From Zoroaster sp. YZ-2022 (taxonomy: Eukaryota; Echinodermata; Asteroidea; Forcipulatida; Zoroasteridae): a stretch of DNA of 64,000 bases. Below are positions 1-11,782 of this stretch, in pieces (positions within the stretch are counted from its first letter, which is position 1; each line of letters opens with the position of its first letter). The notes beneath the pieces were generated by a model that made no database searches, was not told the origin of the DNA, and saw only the letters and a program-made list of their open reading frames with translations. The position numbers and the translations under genes are program-made. Where the stretch lies: the NCBI GenBank assembly GCA_029582265.1, contig CM055828.1:33205263-33269262 (forward strand). The letters are read 5' to 3'.

Positions 1-78
1 TTGTAACCTCCAGTTCTTTTCAGAACTAATTACTACTCAATAGAGAATTTCACATGGTGTCACCGCAATTAGTCTTAC
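1..78 (+). repeat. Dispersed repeat (GAAACGTYGAGTTGTAACC family), 3' part
   Basis: It shares the block TTGTAACCTCCAGTTCTTTT ... ACATGGTGTCACCGCAATTA with copies at 11322-11437, 19768-19876 and 62660-62755. It is cut by the window edge. It lies in a TOP2 intron. Confidence 0.75.
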
Positions 79-129
79 TTAAGATTATTCTTACTGTGAT
101 ATCCATCCCCCCTTCTATCGTATTTCTAG

Positions 130-2104
130 CCAAAAAGGTGAACTATTCATTCCTTGATGACGATGATGACATGGATGTCCCATCACCGCCAAAATCTCCC
201 ACCTTCAACCTGGATGATGAGAGTGGAGATAATGATGATTTCTCTTCGCCTGTCAAGAAGACTGTTAAGAGAGCGGCCCCTAAGATTGACAGCGACAGCG
301 ACAGCGACAGTGGTGAAGACAGCGTGAAAGAGCCCCCGAAAGACGGTAAGATGGAGTAAAAGGAACATTGATAGAAAGCTTGAAAAGTTCCGTCTAAGAA
401 ATAATTGTAAGGGATAAACACTGAGCAATAACAGCACACATTGCTCTGCAGCCATTTTGTTTTTCTTCAATATAAATCCATGTGAACCAAACCAAGGCTG
501 GAAGGGAAAATAGTCTGGTCCCTTGTATGCACCGATCGTAAGTGCTCTAATCGTACTAGTGTATACAGGGAACCTGATTTAAAAAAAAAAATTCCGTAGC
601 GTAATAAGGGTCTATGCCGCATTTGAATGGACAATCAAATTTATTCATGTTTGCAAACAAAGACTGTATGGAACGTTCCAATGTTTCTTCAGCATACCTC
701 AGGCTAGGCCTGGGCGAATAGTAAAATTTACTATTCGATTAATCACGCGGCAACTTTTCGCGAATAATCGACTATTCGCGAATAGTTGGCCAATTTTTCC
801 CCACGGTTTATAAAAGTACTAAAACATTAAAAACAATTGCTTTGATAGTAATTTTTGGCCTATTTGTAACATTCAGACAATAAACAAACACATACATTAA
901 GCTCTTTAATGCCTGTTGTTGTTTTTTCTTTATTTCTTGCAAGATTGTACTCGAAATAATACATTTTCGTAAGTGAAAATCCAATCGCCGTCGAGTTATT
1001 ACTCTGGCAGCGTGGGAAACTTCCAGCACAATTAGCATTAACAGTGCACATTGAGTCACGCGCAGTTACGTTCATCCCATATCAACAGAGGGAAGTCCAC
1101 CTAAACCCCATAAAATGAGCGCATTGAAGAGATCTTGTTTATATTTAAGTCGCCGTTAAGAGAAATACCAATAAGTTAACGGTCCCCCTGTTATTTCAAA
1201 TCAATTAGCCTAGTCCTATACACAAAATAAAAAATAACCATGCAAGTAGTACGTATTTATGCTCATGCAGGGGCCACTTTTTAGACGAACGTATTCGTTG
1301 TTTACGTCCAAAGCTTCCGCAGTGTGCCCTGCACTATGCTTAAAATCCTTTGGTTCAGGCACACACGTGGTGCGTGTACCCTGAACTGATTTTGTACGAC
1401 GGCCTATGCGTTTTGTGATTGACTTATGCTCACCGCAAATTATGTTATCATTATTGGACAAACTTTTCTTGGGAACCAAATGGGGCGTGGCAAACAATAA
1501 CGTCATGCAATAAGTGGATTAGTGGGATTTATCATTACTCATCAGTAGACCTATGTTACCTGCAAGTGCAAAGGCAATTACACCGGCAATGCGAAAGGCA
1601 GTGACCAATAGAACCATGCTTTTCGTAGTTAATATTTATGAAAATAAATTGACATTTTCAAACAAATCGATGTGTAATAAATAAACAACATGAAACATTC
1701 AAGTTAGTGTAAATTAATCGCAGTTGTTTAATCATCAATTCGTCATCTCCAGCTTTTCTCCAAAAACAAAAACGTTACATGATTTTGTAGTGTTCAAATT
1801 TAATAACTATTAGTACAAGTTTATGCTACAAAAATATGAATTATGTTCATTCAGCACTCTGCAAGTACCCCCCGCGGGTGCAGAATTTAGAAAAAATAGG
1901 TCACTGTTTGAGACTGCAGGATTGTATTGATATTCCCCCTAGAAAAGGTGGTGCAATCCCTAGTTCCCCCGAAAATTGTTCCCTTGTTACGCCACTGCTC
2001 CAGAATGCCAGTTACTTAGGACAAATGAGTGCACCGTTATCATCATTCAGCAGGTAACAGTCGCTGCAGTCACAGCCAGCCAGCCTGCCATAGCTTCCAT
2101 AGCA

Positions 2105-2137
<33 letters not shown>

Positions 2138-2890
2138 TGACTGCAGCAACTGTAGCAACTGTTACTTGCTGAATGATGATAACGGCTATGCGTGCAATAT
2201 TCGCGATTACTACAATGCGTACCACTGCCTAGACAAAACGGTGTAATTGGCAGTGTTACTCGCGAATAGTTAGCAGACAGTTTGCGACCGCAATTTTTAT
2301 GCAGTCCAAATGCAATACATTATTGCAGGTAACAGTCACTGCAGTCACAGCCATCCAGCCTGCCCTGTCGCTTCCTCAAAGGCATTAGTACTCGCGAGTA
2401 CTATTCGCGAATACTACAATGCGTACCACTGCCAGCAGTGCCTGGACAGAACAGCACAATTGGCAGCATTACTCGCAAATAGTTCGCAAACACTTTTGTT
2501 CATGACCGCAATTTTTATGATGTGTAAAGGCAATACATTATTGCAGGTAACAACCGCTGCAGTCACAGCCATCCAGCCTGCCGAGTGTCGGCTTCCTCAA
2601 ATGAGGCATTACTTGTGAGTATTATTCGCGAATACTACAATGCGTACCACTACCAGCAGTGCCTGGACAGAACAGCACAATTGGCAGCATTACTCGCGAA
2701 TAGTATTCGCGAATAGTTAACGAACAGTTCACGACCGCAATTTTTATGCCGTGTAAAGGCAATACATTATTGCAGGCAACAGTCGCTGCAGTCACAGCCA
2801 GCCAGCCTGCCTTGTCGGCTTCCTCAAAGGCATTACTATCCTGTTTGAGCACCACTTAGTTGGTGGATACGTGCGCTATATAAGTCCACA

Positions 2891-2921
<31 letters not shown>

Positions 2922-5900
2922 TGCAAACACTACAAAGTACAAAGCTTACCACCATGACTAGACAAAATTGTAGTGTAATTGGCAGCTTAATAGAATTACT
3001 AGCGAATAGTAGTCGTGAATAGGAAGCAAACACTTCACGACCACAAGTTATGAATGGTTCAAAGGCAATTGGTCATTATTCGCGAATAGTTGCAGGTATT
3101 CGCGCCTGCGTGATTAATCGAATAATTCAAAAACCATGAGTACGATTAGCAACAACTATTCGCACAGGCCTACCTCAGGCCTGTGATTTCTCAGGATTTT
3201 TCCTGATTTCAGGATTTATACAAATCTCCCTTTGCCTTGAAATTTTCTTCCAAAAAAAAGAGAAGTAGCCTGTATTGTGTCCAAACCTCTAGTTTCTTGT
3301 TTGTGGGGATGTGGAGAGTCTGTAAATCCTCAAAAATTAAACATCCAGGAGGTTCAGGGGGCTTTGTTTTATAGACCTAATGGAGACCCAGGCCCGCTAC
3401 CAAGTTTTCTAATCTAATCCTACCAAGGATTTTTTTTCCCTCCATCCCATCCTACCCCTATCCCCATCCCATCCAACCCCCATCCCGTCCAACCCCCATC
3501 CCGTCCAACCCCCATCCCATCCTACCCCCATCCCATCCAACCCCCATCCCATCCTACCCCCATCCCATCCTACCCCATCCCATCCAACCCCCATCCCATC
3601 CTACCCCTGCCCCCATCCCTCCTGTTTGAGAATGATTCATATTCAGTGCCTTATAATTAATCTGTTATTTTATCTTTATCATCAGATATAGTCATACACT
3701 CTGATGATGATTCGGATGAAATGCCCCCACCATCCAAACAACTGAAACTCTCACAGTCGGCAAAGAAGTCAAAAGTGAAGCCAAAGGGTAAATCTTAATA
3801 GGAGACTCTTAGACTCTAGGTGGCAGCAGACTAACCAGTCATTTTCCATTTTTGATATCGAGCACATGCTCGGAATATGGCTAGCAAATCTAACAGCATG
3901 GTTTGACCAATGAGGTTACACTATAGACGATGTGACCAATGACATCACATGTTTACAAAAGACCCCCAAAGGTCAAATTTTGGCGGGCTCAAAATGTACA
4001 CTGGTCTATGACAAGAAACCATAAGATCTGATATTTTGAGATTTCAGCAGAACAATTCTTAGGATGATTTATTTTTGAATAAGGTACTAACATTAACATC
4101 TTTAAATCTTATTCATCTGAAATTCTTCATGAGTGTTGTGGTCTTGTAGTATCCACTTTTGGGGTGAATAAAAATCATGCGTTGTCACTTTATCGTGAAA
4201 CCTTTCCTCTTTGGTAATATATTTCCCTGGTAGGGTGTTTATGGGTTATGTTAATTTCGTGAATTGTGCATTGAAAGGTGAATACCACTACAGCAAGTTT
4301 GGGTGAAAACTACAGTTAACTAGTTTTGAATTGATTGGATTCCCTGTCTAGTTGATAACAGTTTGACTATTCTAGTTGACTGACCAGCCTCACCGGCCTA
4401 CTGGGCATAGTTGCTTCACTGGTTTCATGTTGTACAATAGCAGGGAAACATTGACAAGTTGTTGGTTTTTAGACCATGCTAAATTTTTTTTTAGTGTTAT
4501 GTGCCCAGCATACACAATGTAAAATTGCGATTGACCATTTGGAAACCACTAGTCGGCACTCGAAGTTGCTCTAAGATTAATTTGATCGACCTGCGCGATT
4601 ACAACCTTTCTTAAGGCCAGATCATACTTCAAACGAATCAGTCGCCAAGAATACAGTTCATCAGAATTCTTTTCGGGTTTGCGTGAATGAACATGCTTTT
4701 GTCAGTAATATATTAATTTTGAGATTTAGATCTTGTTATAGGAGTTAAGGCTGTGTCAGGTATCCATATACCCGGCCGAAAATGTCATTACCCGGTTCCA
4801 TTTTTTTAAGCCACACAAAAACAAAAAAGTCTCTGATTTTTTGCTAACAAAATGAAGAAAACTTGGATGAAGGCTTTAGAAGTAACATTTGCCAACAACC
4901 ATTCACATACTTGTATTCGCATTGGTTATTTTATACATTCGGGAGTATTTGTGTTTTTACAAAATTGTTTAAGGTTACCCGGGTATCCGAAGATTTCAAA
5001 ATTTCGGGTATCCGGTTCCCGAAATAACAGAAAATGCACAGCTCAATATTTATGTTTTTTTATATTATTATTTTTATTATTTTTTACACTCGATCCTCAG
5101 CCTCCAAGCAAAAGTCAATCCTTGAGATGATCAACAAACCCTCTAAGGCCAAGAAAAGCACTGATGAAGATGACAAGGAACCGGCAGCCAAGAAGCCTAC
5201 CAAGGCAAAAGGTATGTTCACCCAATAGGGTTGTGTTAAACGCTAGTCCTCTATATATAAGTTTACAGGCCTCCCAGTAAAACCTATAAAAACCGATATT
5301 TCAAAATGGGAACCTTTATTTCCCCCAAAAAACCTATAAAAACCTATATTTTTAGTCTCCTGCAACACATTTTCAACTTCCTCATAAAATCCTCATGGCT
5401 TTGAAGAAAAATTACTTCCTAAGTATAAAGAGATGAAGCCAAAACAGTAGCCAAACTGTAACATGTGTACCGCTCTTAGCAATGTACCAAAAACTTGTTA
5501 CTTCACATTCCATAATCATGGGAAATAACTTATAAAAGCCTATATTTCGGCATTTGGTAAACCTATAATAACCTATATTTTACTTTTAAAACCAAATTTA
5601 AAAAACCTCTATTTGGTAGATTAGGCACTGGGATTTCCAGTTATACATCATAGTAGGTTACCAGCAAAATTTTCATAGCGCTCAATGTTTATTTTGTGCA
5701 GTACTAGTGTTTAAAGTTTTACGTCTTTTTAAAATTAATTTGTAGAGTTTTGTTCTGTTTAGTCCTTGTGCAATTTTAGGAGTCAAGTTTTTCTTTATTA
5801 TTATTTTTTTTTTGGGTGCCTTTTTTTTTACTCGTTCGTTGATGATACTTTTTTAAGTCTTGTCGTTATATGTATTTATTGTTTTTGTAATTCTTTATTT

Positions 5901-6985
5901 TTTTTTTATATGAGGGCCCCAAATGATCAGCTGTGCCGGATGGGTTACCCTCTATAAAGATGGTTCTAAATAAATAAAATTAATAAATAATGTATATTTC
6001 TTCTGGCATGTTCTCAGCAAAATTGTGTTGAGCAATATTTTCTGCATAGCATCTCTGTGACATTGGGCCATGATTCTTAAATGCTGCATTCCTCATTGGC
6101 AATTTGGTAATCATATTGCACTTGTCTTGTCCAGCTGCGCGCAAACCAAGAAAGCCAGCGGTCAAGAAATCATCCAAGAAAACATCTGATGACGATTCAG
6201 ACGCCTTCCAACCCAAGAAAAAAACAGTTAGCAAGAAAACGGCCAAGGTGGGTATCGCATGTAGAGAATTATAATGACTGGTTGGAGATGCTCTCTCAAA
6301 GTATAATTGCTTAAAAATGTATGATTTTTTTTCCCGGGTTTAGGATGACAATAGGCAATTGATTTTAAATTTTATGAGAAGATCCGAAGGGTTAAAATTG
6401 AGATCTCTTATCAAAATGTGCTGCAAGCTTTTACTGACAAAAAAACCCACTCATGTATGCACAAAAACAGAAAGTTAATTCATTGTTGCATTAAACTACA
6501 TCAGGAATGCATGCAGAATTTGACTTTTGACCTAGTGTGACCTTTACATGTGATGACCTTAAAAGATACTCAAAAATTTATATGCATGATGCACATTCAG
6601 TAAATGTAATATCGATTGTATCATATAGCAAAATGCTGCACAAAATTTACAATTTGCTACACAAATTTCAAGAATTTCTTCCTAAAAATTTGCTGTAAAA
6701 TATTATTGAATGAAATTGTTTCCCAAGAGTAAGTGCCACTTTAAAATTTCTTTATTCTTTGTCAACAAATATTATTTATAATTAAAAAATTCTGTGTTTT
6801 ATTGGTTCCTGCAGCCCAAGGCAAAGAAGATCGACTTCTCTGACTCTGACTCTGACACTGATGATGCCGCCGGCATTGGTGGTAATGATGTAGATGAGAT
6901 ACCAGCCCCAACCTGTGCTGGACGGGGACGCGGCAAGGCAGTAGTCAAGTACAATTTTGGCGACTCTGATGATAGCGAATTTTAA
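130..6985 (+). CDS. TOP2: DNA topoisomerase II, C-terminal exons (partial, 5' end outside window)
   Basis: Type II topoisomerases pass one DNA duplex through another using ATP and act in the nucleus during replication, transcription and chromosome segregation. Only the C-terminal regulatory tail is visible. Five exons join in frame: 130-345, 3686-3787, 5101-5211, 6135-6247 and 6815-6985, each with AG acceptors and GT donors and matching phases (about 236 residues plus stop). The tail is typical of TOP2: acidic/serine clusters (DDDDDMDVPSPPKSPTF, DSDSDSDSGED), lysine-rich nuclear-localisation-like stretches (AKKSKVKPK, KKSSKKTSDDDSD) and a conserved end, GRGRGKAVVKYNFGDSD then DSEF-stop. This end resembles the GRARKEVKYF-plus-acidic ending of metazoan TOP2. 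Many S/T residues beside acidic runs look like CK2 sites (inference). The ATPase, TOPRIM and breakage domains would lie left of the window. Identification rests on a divergent tail, but it is a distinctive one. Confidence 0.85.
2035..2190. repeat. Foldback (hairpin) inside the hAT-like element
   Basis: The left arm (TTATCATCATTCAGCAGG... GTCACAGCCAGCCAGCCTGCC) is mirrored by a right arm (GCAGGCTGGCTGGC... GTGACTGCAG ... CTGAATGATGATAA). The right arm also carries a run of about eight TGGC/GGCT units at 2103-2138, a slippage expansion of the arm motif. Confidence 0.75.
2845..2921 (+). repeat. SINE 3'-end fragment
   Basis: It matches the last part of the window's SINE family (TTGGTGGATACGTGCGCTAT, then AAGTCCACA and an ATT run). 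It is embedded in the hAT-like element. Confidence 0.7.
3425..3622. repeat. C-rich minisatellite (CCCATCCCATCCTACC-type units)
   Basis: About a dozen 14-15-base units alternate CCATCCCATCC with TACCCC or AACCCC. The minus-strand reading frame through it (Gly/Trp/Met repeats) is a low-complexity artefact, not a gene. It lies in a TOP2 intron just before the exon at 3686. Confidence 0.85.
4747..5042 (-). mobile_element. Short TIR element related to the one at 17154-17550
   Basis: It starts GGCTGTGTCAGGTATCC and ends GTATCCGGTTCCCGAAAT...GCACAGC, matching the reverse complement of the 17154-17550 element (GGGTATCC/GATACCC repeats). The ends have decayed and no target duplication could be defined. 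It ends about 60 bases before the TOP2 exon acceptor at 5100. Confidence 0.65.
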
Positions 6986-8763
6986 TTCAAAACGACAGGG
7001 ATGACAAGACCTCAATTTGTTGGCATTGACCTCAGTTGGTGACATTGACCTCCATTGGTGACATTGACCTCAGTGTCATAGACTTTGGTGTCATCGACCT
7101 GTCAGCATAGGCTCATAACCACAATCACATACACGCCATATTGATTTTCTACAATCTGAATGAGGCTCATTTCTGAAATAGTCTGGTGCCGTACGATGGC
7201 TCACGATATACTAGACAAATACCCAAAGCCACGGCAACAACTTTTTTGTTATTTATTCAAGGTTGTCTGATAATCACTAGTTGATCAGTTGAAAGGCTGT
7301 TTTAGAATTTTCCCTTCAACTCGCTAACATCAGATATTCCTCTGGCAAGACAACCTCATTTTTAAAAAAATTGTCAAATAATGCCTGAAAGCCACCTTGG
7401 CGCTTGTAAAGCTAACAGATAATTCTGAGTAATTTCCATTCACTGTAAATACAATAAGTATTTTATTACAAAACGAGGTTTAATTGTACATTCAGTCGTG
7501 CATAGTGTTTGTTCTGTAGTTGGTAGTTTTTTTGGCAACAACATAAATAATACAACGGGACAAGATAGTTATTACTGTTTTACAGCCCATATTGTGAGTG
7601 TTCTTATGTCTCAAGTCTATAAGTGGTTTGATGGCAACACACTAGTGTAGTGTTCTGTCCTTATAACTATTTACCATTGGATCAGGCGTTTAGATAATTC
7701 TTTGGAAATATTTGCGCATGCTTCTATTTCCTGATGAGATTTTAAACGTTAAATTGTTGTTGGCCCATTTTTGGATCTCATACAATTCTGACTGTCCAAA
7801 GCCAACTTAAATTGTATTTTTAATGGGGGTATTTTCTTGAGGGAGGGGTTGAAAATCAAGCTAAGATACACTGTTTTCAGGTCAGTTGTAACACGATAAG
7901 CACTAAAGTCTCGGTGATATTCAGAAGGAGATTGTACTGGCTAGTTTCCACTTAACGTGAATGCAAAGCAAATCAGAAGCCGAGATTTGCAGAAAATGAT
8001 CAGAAGAAATTGAACATAATTCATCTTGCGCAGATTTCTTAGCCAACCCTTTATGGCATAACTTTGCATAATACTGCTTTGCATTTATGTTTATAAACTG
8101 GCTTTTAATCATCCTTTTTTTTTTTTTTTACTCGAAATGTTGACAATTCTGCGTTAATTGTAGAATCACCAATGAAATTTTGTTGTTTGATTAAATTTTT
8201 ACCAATATTTTCTTCATGCATATTGGAAAGTAAATGTCTATAAGAATTTACAATTGTTCTATGTGCTGATTTGTGCTCTTTCTCCAGAAACCAGATGGGG
8301 ATTTGTAGCACCTTTTATTTCACAACATGAAACGGACTTGAATAGTTTGTATGCTTTGTCTCAATCCTCCTACACATGGAGGCCACTCCAATCCACAAAA
8401 TTCTGCTCTTGAGCAACCTTCAGTACATACATGTACAAGCCTGCTGTCCTTTCCAAGTAATCTTACAAAATCAACTGTGTGCCACCCAAGGTCACTGTAA
8501 ATGTTTGAACATATTAGCATGGCCTGCAATGTATCGATGGGAGACCACCTTACCCTGTAATCTCAGTGGTGTGACAGTGCACAGAAGGGTAACCATAGGA
8601 GGCCACTGGCAACAGCTAATGGCTTGGAGTGGCCTGAATGGGTTGTTTCAAAAATTGCACTGATTGTAGGAGGGTTATCTAAATTAATACAAATACTGTT
8701 GAGAAATTATACGATTTTAAAATTAACATTGAATTTTGTATATGATCAGGGTGATAACCAGTG
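6986..8763 (+). other. TOP2 3' untranslated region / intergenic stretch
   Basis: No supported coding exon or recognisable repeat was found. Near 7010-7110 the phrase TGACATTGACCTCA/GTCATCGACCTG recurs several times as a short degenerate direct repeat. Small frames in either strand here show no protein-like features. Confidence 0.4.
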
Positions 8764-8769
8764 AATAAA
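8764..8769 (+). promoter_or_regulatory. Candidate poly(A) signal of TOP2
   Basis: AATAAA, the first canonical hexamer seen after the TOP2 stop at 6985. It would give a 3' UTR of about 1.8 kb (6986 to about 8790). That stretch has no supported coding sequence and no repeat I could recognise. Confidence 0.5.
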
Positions 8770-8805
8770 GTCTTTGAACTCTAAATTTCTTATCAAATGA
8801 TGTTA

Positions 8806-8811
8806 TTTATT
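8806..8811 (-). promoter_or_regulatory. Candidate poly(A) signal of sialyltransferase A
   Basis: AATAAA on the minus strand, about 360 bases past the stop of sialyltransferase A. It lies about 40 bases from the convergent TOP2 signal, so the two 3' ends may nearly touch or overlap. Confidence 0.5.
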
Positions 8812-9167
8812 GAAGTGGATGGTAGGCTGGAGTAATAATTTGGTTCTTACAAAGCGCATTTTATATAACGTCCCAATATGCTGAAATAGTGAGTAACGGA
8901 TCTGCATTTGGCAAAAAGCCCTGTCCATCCTTGGCAATGCTGGGATCAGTTGGTCATGCAACCCACGCCGCCACGAATATTGCAAAGTTCTTGATTGAGA
9001 TAGCAGTTGTCATGGAAAAGCATAACCGTATTTGTCAATCTATTCTGTGCTATCCAACAGACCGGTTCGATCAATTTGTCTACCACTGGTCAACACCCGA
9101 AGTTACCCATAACTGGAGAATTGACATTACGTCAAGCTGCAAATGACCAAATCTCTTTCAGTCTCGG

Positions 9168-11782
9168 TCAAGGCATTTCTGTCCAGTACGGATGCCTAAA
9201 CGTGATATTGTGTTTCCTCATCAACTTTTTGATCACCTCTCTCTCGGTTATAAACGGGTGGCCCTTCCGCTTTGCTCTCTCACTGAGGGTTAGGTACTCG
9301 CATTCATCCGTCCAGGCGTTAGGATGATAGTAGTGGTAGGGTACGTCTTCCTTAGCTCTCGCTTCGGAACTTTCTGGGATTTCGCTGGTGTGTGTCGGGG
9401 TTGTAGCATTACTGCAAAGGAAACAGTTGATGGAAACATTTAAACAGCAGATTTTCAGTGGCAATACTGTTTGTGACTACTGAAATGTTTGTGAGAATTT
9501 CTTAAGACTTTAATATCAAACAATCCATAAAGAAACCAAGGTTAATGCAATAAAATAAAATTTTGGAGTAAAACGAGAAAAATTAACTCATAAAGCACGA
9601 CTAAAAGTTGTCAACTCTGGCTACCATACCAGTGCTCTACCAACTGCTTATAAGTCTCCATACAGTGGGAACCATATACCTCAGTAATGGACAAAAAGAT
9701 GGTGGCACCATTCCGTATACAGTAACTTGTCCGCAGAGTTCGATAGCGGCTACCATCGTGTGCCACCCCGTAGACGGTTCTTTGTGGTGTAACTCCTTCA
9801 TTTTACTGTTTGAAAAAAAATAATAATAATAAACTATTGATGTTTGCTTGGTTGTGTTTTTGTTTGTCTGTTTGTTTGTCTGTTGGATTGTTTGTTGTTT
9901 TGTTTTGTTTTATTAAAACAAATTGTTCCTGAACTGACTGATGATTATCTCATTTATCTTCTTGATTTCATATAGGCATATTCTATATTTATAGCACATA
10001 TATTATATAGTCCTAATACTCCTTACGAAAATCCTGTCAAATTAACAAACTTACCCCTTTCCAACTTGTTCATAAAACAGCCGTCTGCTTTCCCCAAATT
10101 TCGAAATGACAGCTTTCCCCTTTTCCAACATGTTCATAAAACAGCAACTTACCCTTTTCCAACATGTTCATAAAATAGCCGCCTGCTTTCCCCAAATTTC
10201 AAATTGACAGCTTTCCCCTTTGCCAACATGTTCATAAAACAGCAACTTACCCTTTTCCAACATGTTCATAAAACAGCAACTTACCCTTTTCCAACATGTT
10301 CATAAAATAGCCGTCTGCTTTCCCCAATTTTCCCTGTTGTGAACCGGTAAAACTTGACAGCTGGATAGAGATGAGCAAGCAGAATCGCATATCGGAAATA
10401 GACATCCTCAAAAATATTTATTTGTAATTCTGTCATCCAATTGAGTAGAAATATCTCGGTCTTGGTTCGGTTGTCGGCTAGGAATTCATTCCTTTTGTCG
10501 GCATTGTGCTCCAAAGACTATAAGAAACGAACATTGAGAGATCGGTATTTAGACTTGATAATTTACAAAAATATCACAACGGTCCAATTGTAATGAATTC
10601 AGTGTTTCCTAGAAATAATTTTCACCAACTTTTCGACATAACAGTTACCAGACGAAATAGTTTATCTGGATGATTGGTACTTGTACAATCTTTCCACAAA
10701 GTATTTTTTGTTTAGATAATAATCGTTAATTTGACAATCTAGTAGTTACCGTTACCTGAAGAACATTGATAAAGCTCATTGATCGTATGGTAGTTCGCCT
10801 CCCGACGTCTGTTTCATGTCCGATTACCGGCGCGTCGTTCATCCTGATGACACATTCGTGTTTGTCAATTTCTCGACCGGCGTTGCTTTGAAGTAATTGC
10901 CCTGAACTTGTGACGTACGCACAATCGTTGCAAGTCAGTGACAGATGCTGAAATCATTTAAAATCATTCAATTCATTCACAGATTGATAGAATAATTGAA
11001 CTGATAAAAAAAATAACCTCTTGAAATAATCATTCCAGCAAGGAATAGTCTGTCATTCAATCAGTCAATCAATTAATTCAAAGACTTATGGTGGGGTTTA
11101 TTTTAATAATAATCCTGTTTATGTCGCATTTATCATTGCTACTGGTTACTGGTCCAAAATCATTCCTTAATTTTATCAGATTTCGCAGCCGAGCCCTGAG
11201 CTAGTGTTGTGTTCAATCAAACCAATTAAAAAATTAATCGGAGACCACATGGAAAAATAAAAATAGTAATTATAACACATTGTTTAGACCTCTTTGGTTT
11301 ATTTAACAATCTTGAATAATCTCCTGAGGACCGTCAGAGCATACTGATCGAAACGTCGAGTTGTAACCCCCAGTTCTTTTTAAGAACTAATTACTACTCA
11401 ATTGAGAATTTCACATGGTGTCACCGCAATTACTTAATCTTGAATAAATAATTCATTTATGAAATAATCAATAACTTTGTAAACTAAGTATGTCTATACT
11501 TGTATTAAAGAAGAGTACAAGAAAAAAATAACCTACCGCACCGTTCAAAATAGACAGGTAATTTCTGAAAGTTTTTCTTGAGCTATTCCTCAGAGTATTT
11601 CGGTTGAGTTGACTCTTAAGTGTCGGTTGTTTTATGTTGAGTCGCGGCAGCGAAGGGGGCAGCGAGGGTACCCACATGTCTTCGGGAGAATATGTTGCTA
11701 TGGACGGCATCTGATGGAAGATGAGGGTGTAACACGACCACGTGAAGATAACAGATGATAAAATCGCTCCGCTCCGAGGTGT
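9168..11782 (-). CDS. ST6GALNAC-like: ST6GalNAc-type alpha-2,6-sialyltransferase A (first coding exon not found)
   Basis: Predicted Golgi type II membrane glycosyltransferase (GT29) that moves sialic acid from CMP-Neu5Ac to a GalNAc-containing acceptor. Exons on the minus strand are 11782-11537, 10947-10756, 10517-10285, 9805-9680 and 9411-9168; all phases match (346 residues plus stop). The first visible exon has a hydrophobic anchor (AILSSVIFTWSCYTLIF) and a Pro/Ser-rich stem. The 10947 exon carries the large sialylmotif (CAYVTSSGQLLQ, GREIDKHECVIRMNDAPV). The 9805 exon has the small motif (STGWHTMVAAIELCGQVTVYG). The last exon has motif III (YHYYHPN) and motif VS (GHPFITE) and ends at a normal ST6GalNAc length. 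The pattern is closest to ST6GALNAC3-6, but the exact member and acceptor cannot be set. It is a tandem paralogue of the gene at 15187-20202, with the same intron positions. The start Met probably lies in an unseen upstream exon; ATG at 11710 would give an unanchored protein. Confidence 0.85.
10038..10335. repeat. Minisatellite duplicating a sialyltransferase A exon end and splice donor
   Basis: Units of about 33 and 94 bases repeat the last part of the exon 10517-10285 (encoding roughly GESRRLFYEHVG) together with its donor CTTAC (GTAAG on the minus strand). The donor motif with its TTCCAACATGTTCATAAAA context occurs at least four times between 10045 and 10310. The outermost copy (exon end at 10285) is the one whose phase fits the next exon without adding residues. 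Confidence 0.8.
11322..11437 (+). repeat. Dispersed repeat (GAAACGTYGAGTTGTAACC family)
   Basis: The copy reads CTCCTGAGGACCGTCAGAGC then ATACTGATCGAAACGTCGAG and the shared 3' block. It contains two back-to-back hairpins, GATCAG-loop-CTGATC (decayed here) and AGTTCT-loop-AGAACT. The element type is unknown; see findings. Confidence 0.7.

Larger units (their letters stand above)
705..3172. mobile_element. hAT-like non-autonomous DNA transposon, 2.47 kb
   Basis: The ends are inverted repeats (TAGGCCTGGGCGAATAGT on the left, ACTATTCGCACAGGCCTA on the right). The element is flanked by a perfect 8-bp target duplication CCTCAGGC at 697-704 and 3173-3180, the hAT hallmark. The inside is packed with variants of ATTCGCGAAT and about three to four direct repeats of roughly 320 bases (about 2200-2850) containing CTACAATGCGTACCACTGCC. 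There is a foldback at about 2035-2190 and a SINE tail at 2845-2921. No transposase frame is seen. It lies in a TOP2 intron. Confidence 0.85.

Noticed and set aside
3409..3594. Gly-Trp-Asp-Met repeat frame on the minus strand
   Set aside because: Translation of the C-rich minisatellite.
8376..8663. Pair of overlapping frames of 95 and 69 residues
   Set aside because: Probably TOP2 3' UTR; no splice-supported or domain-supported coding signal.
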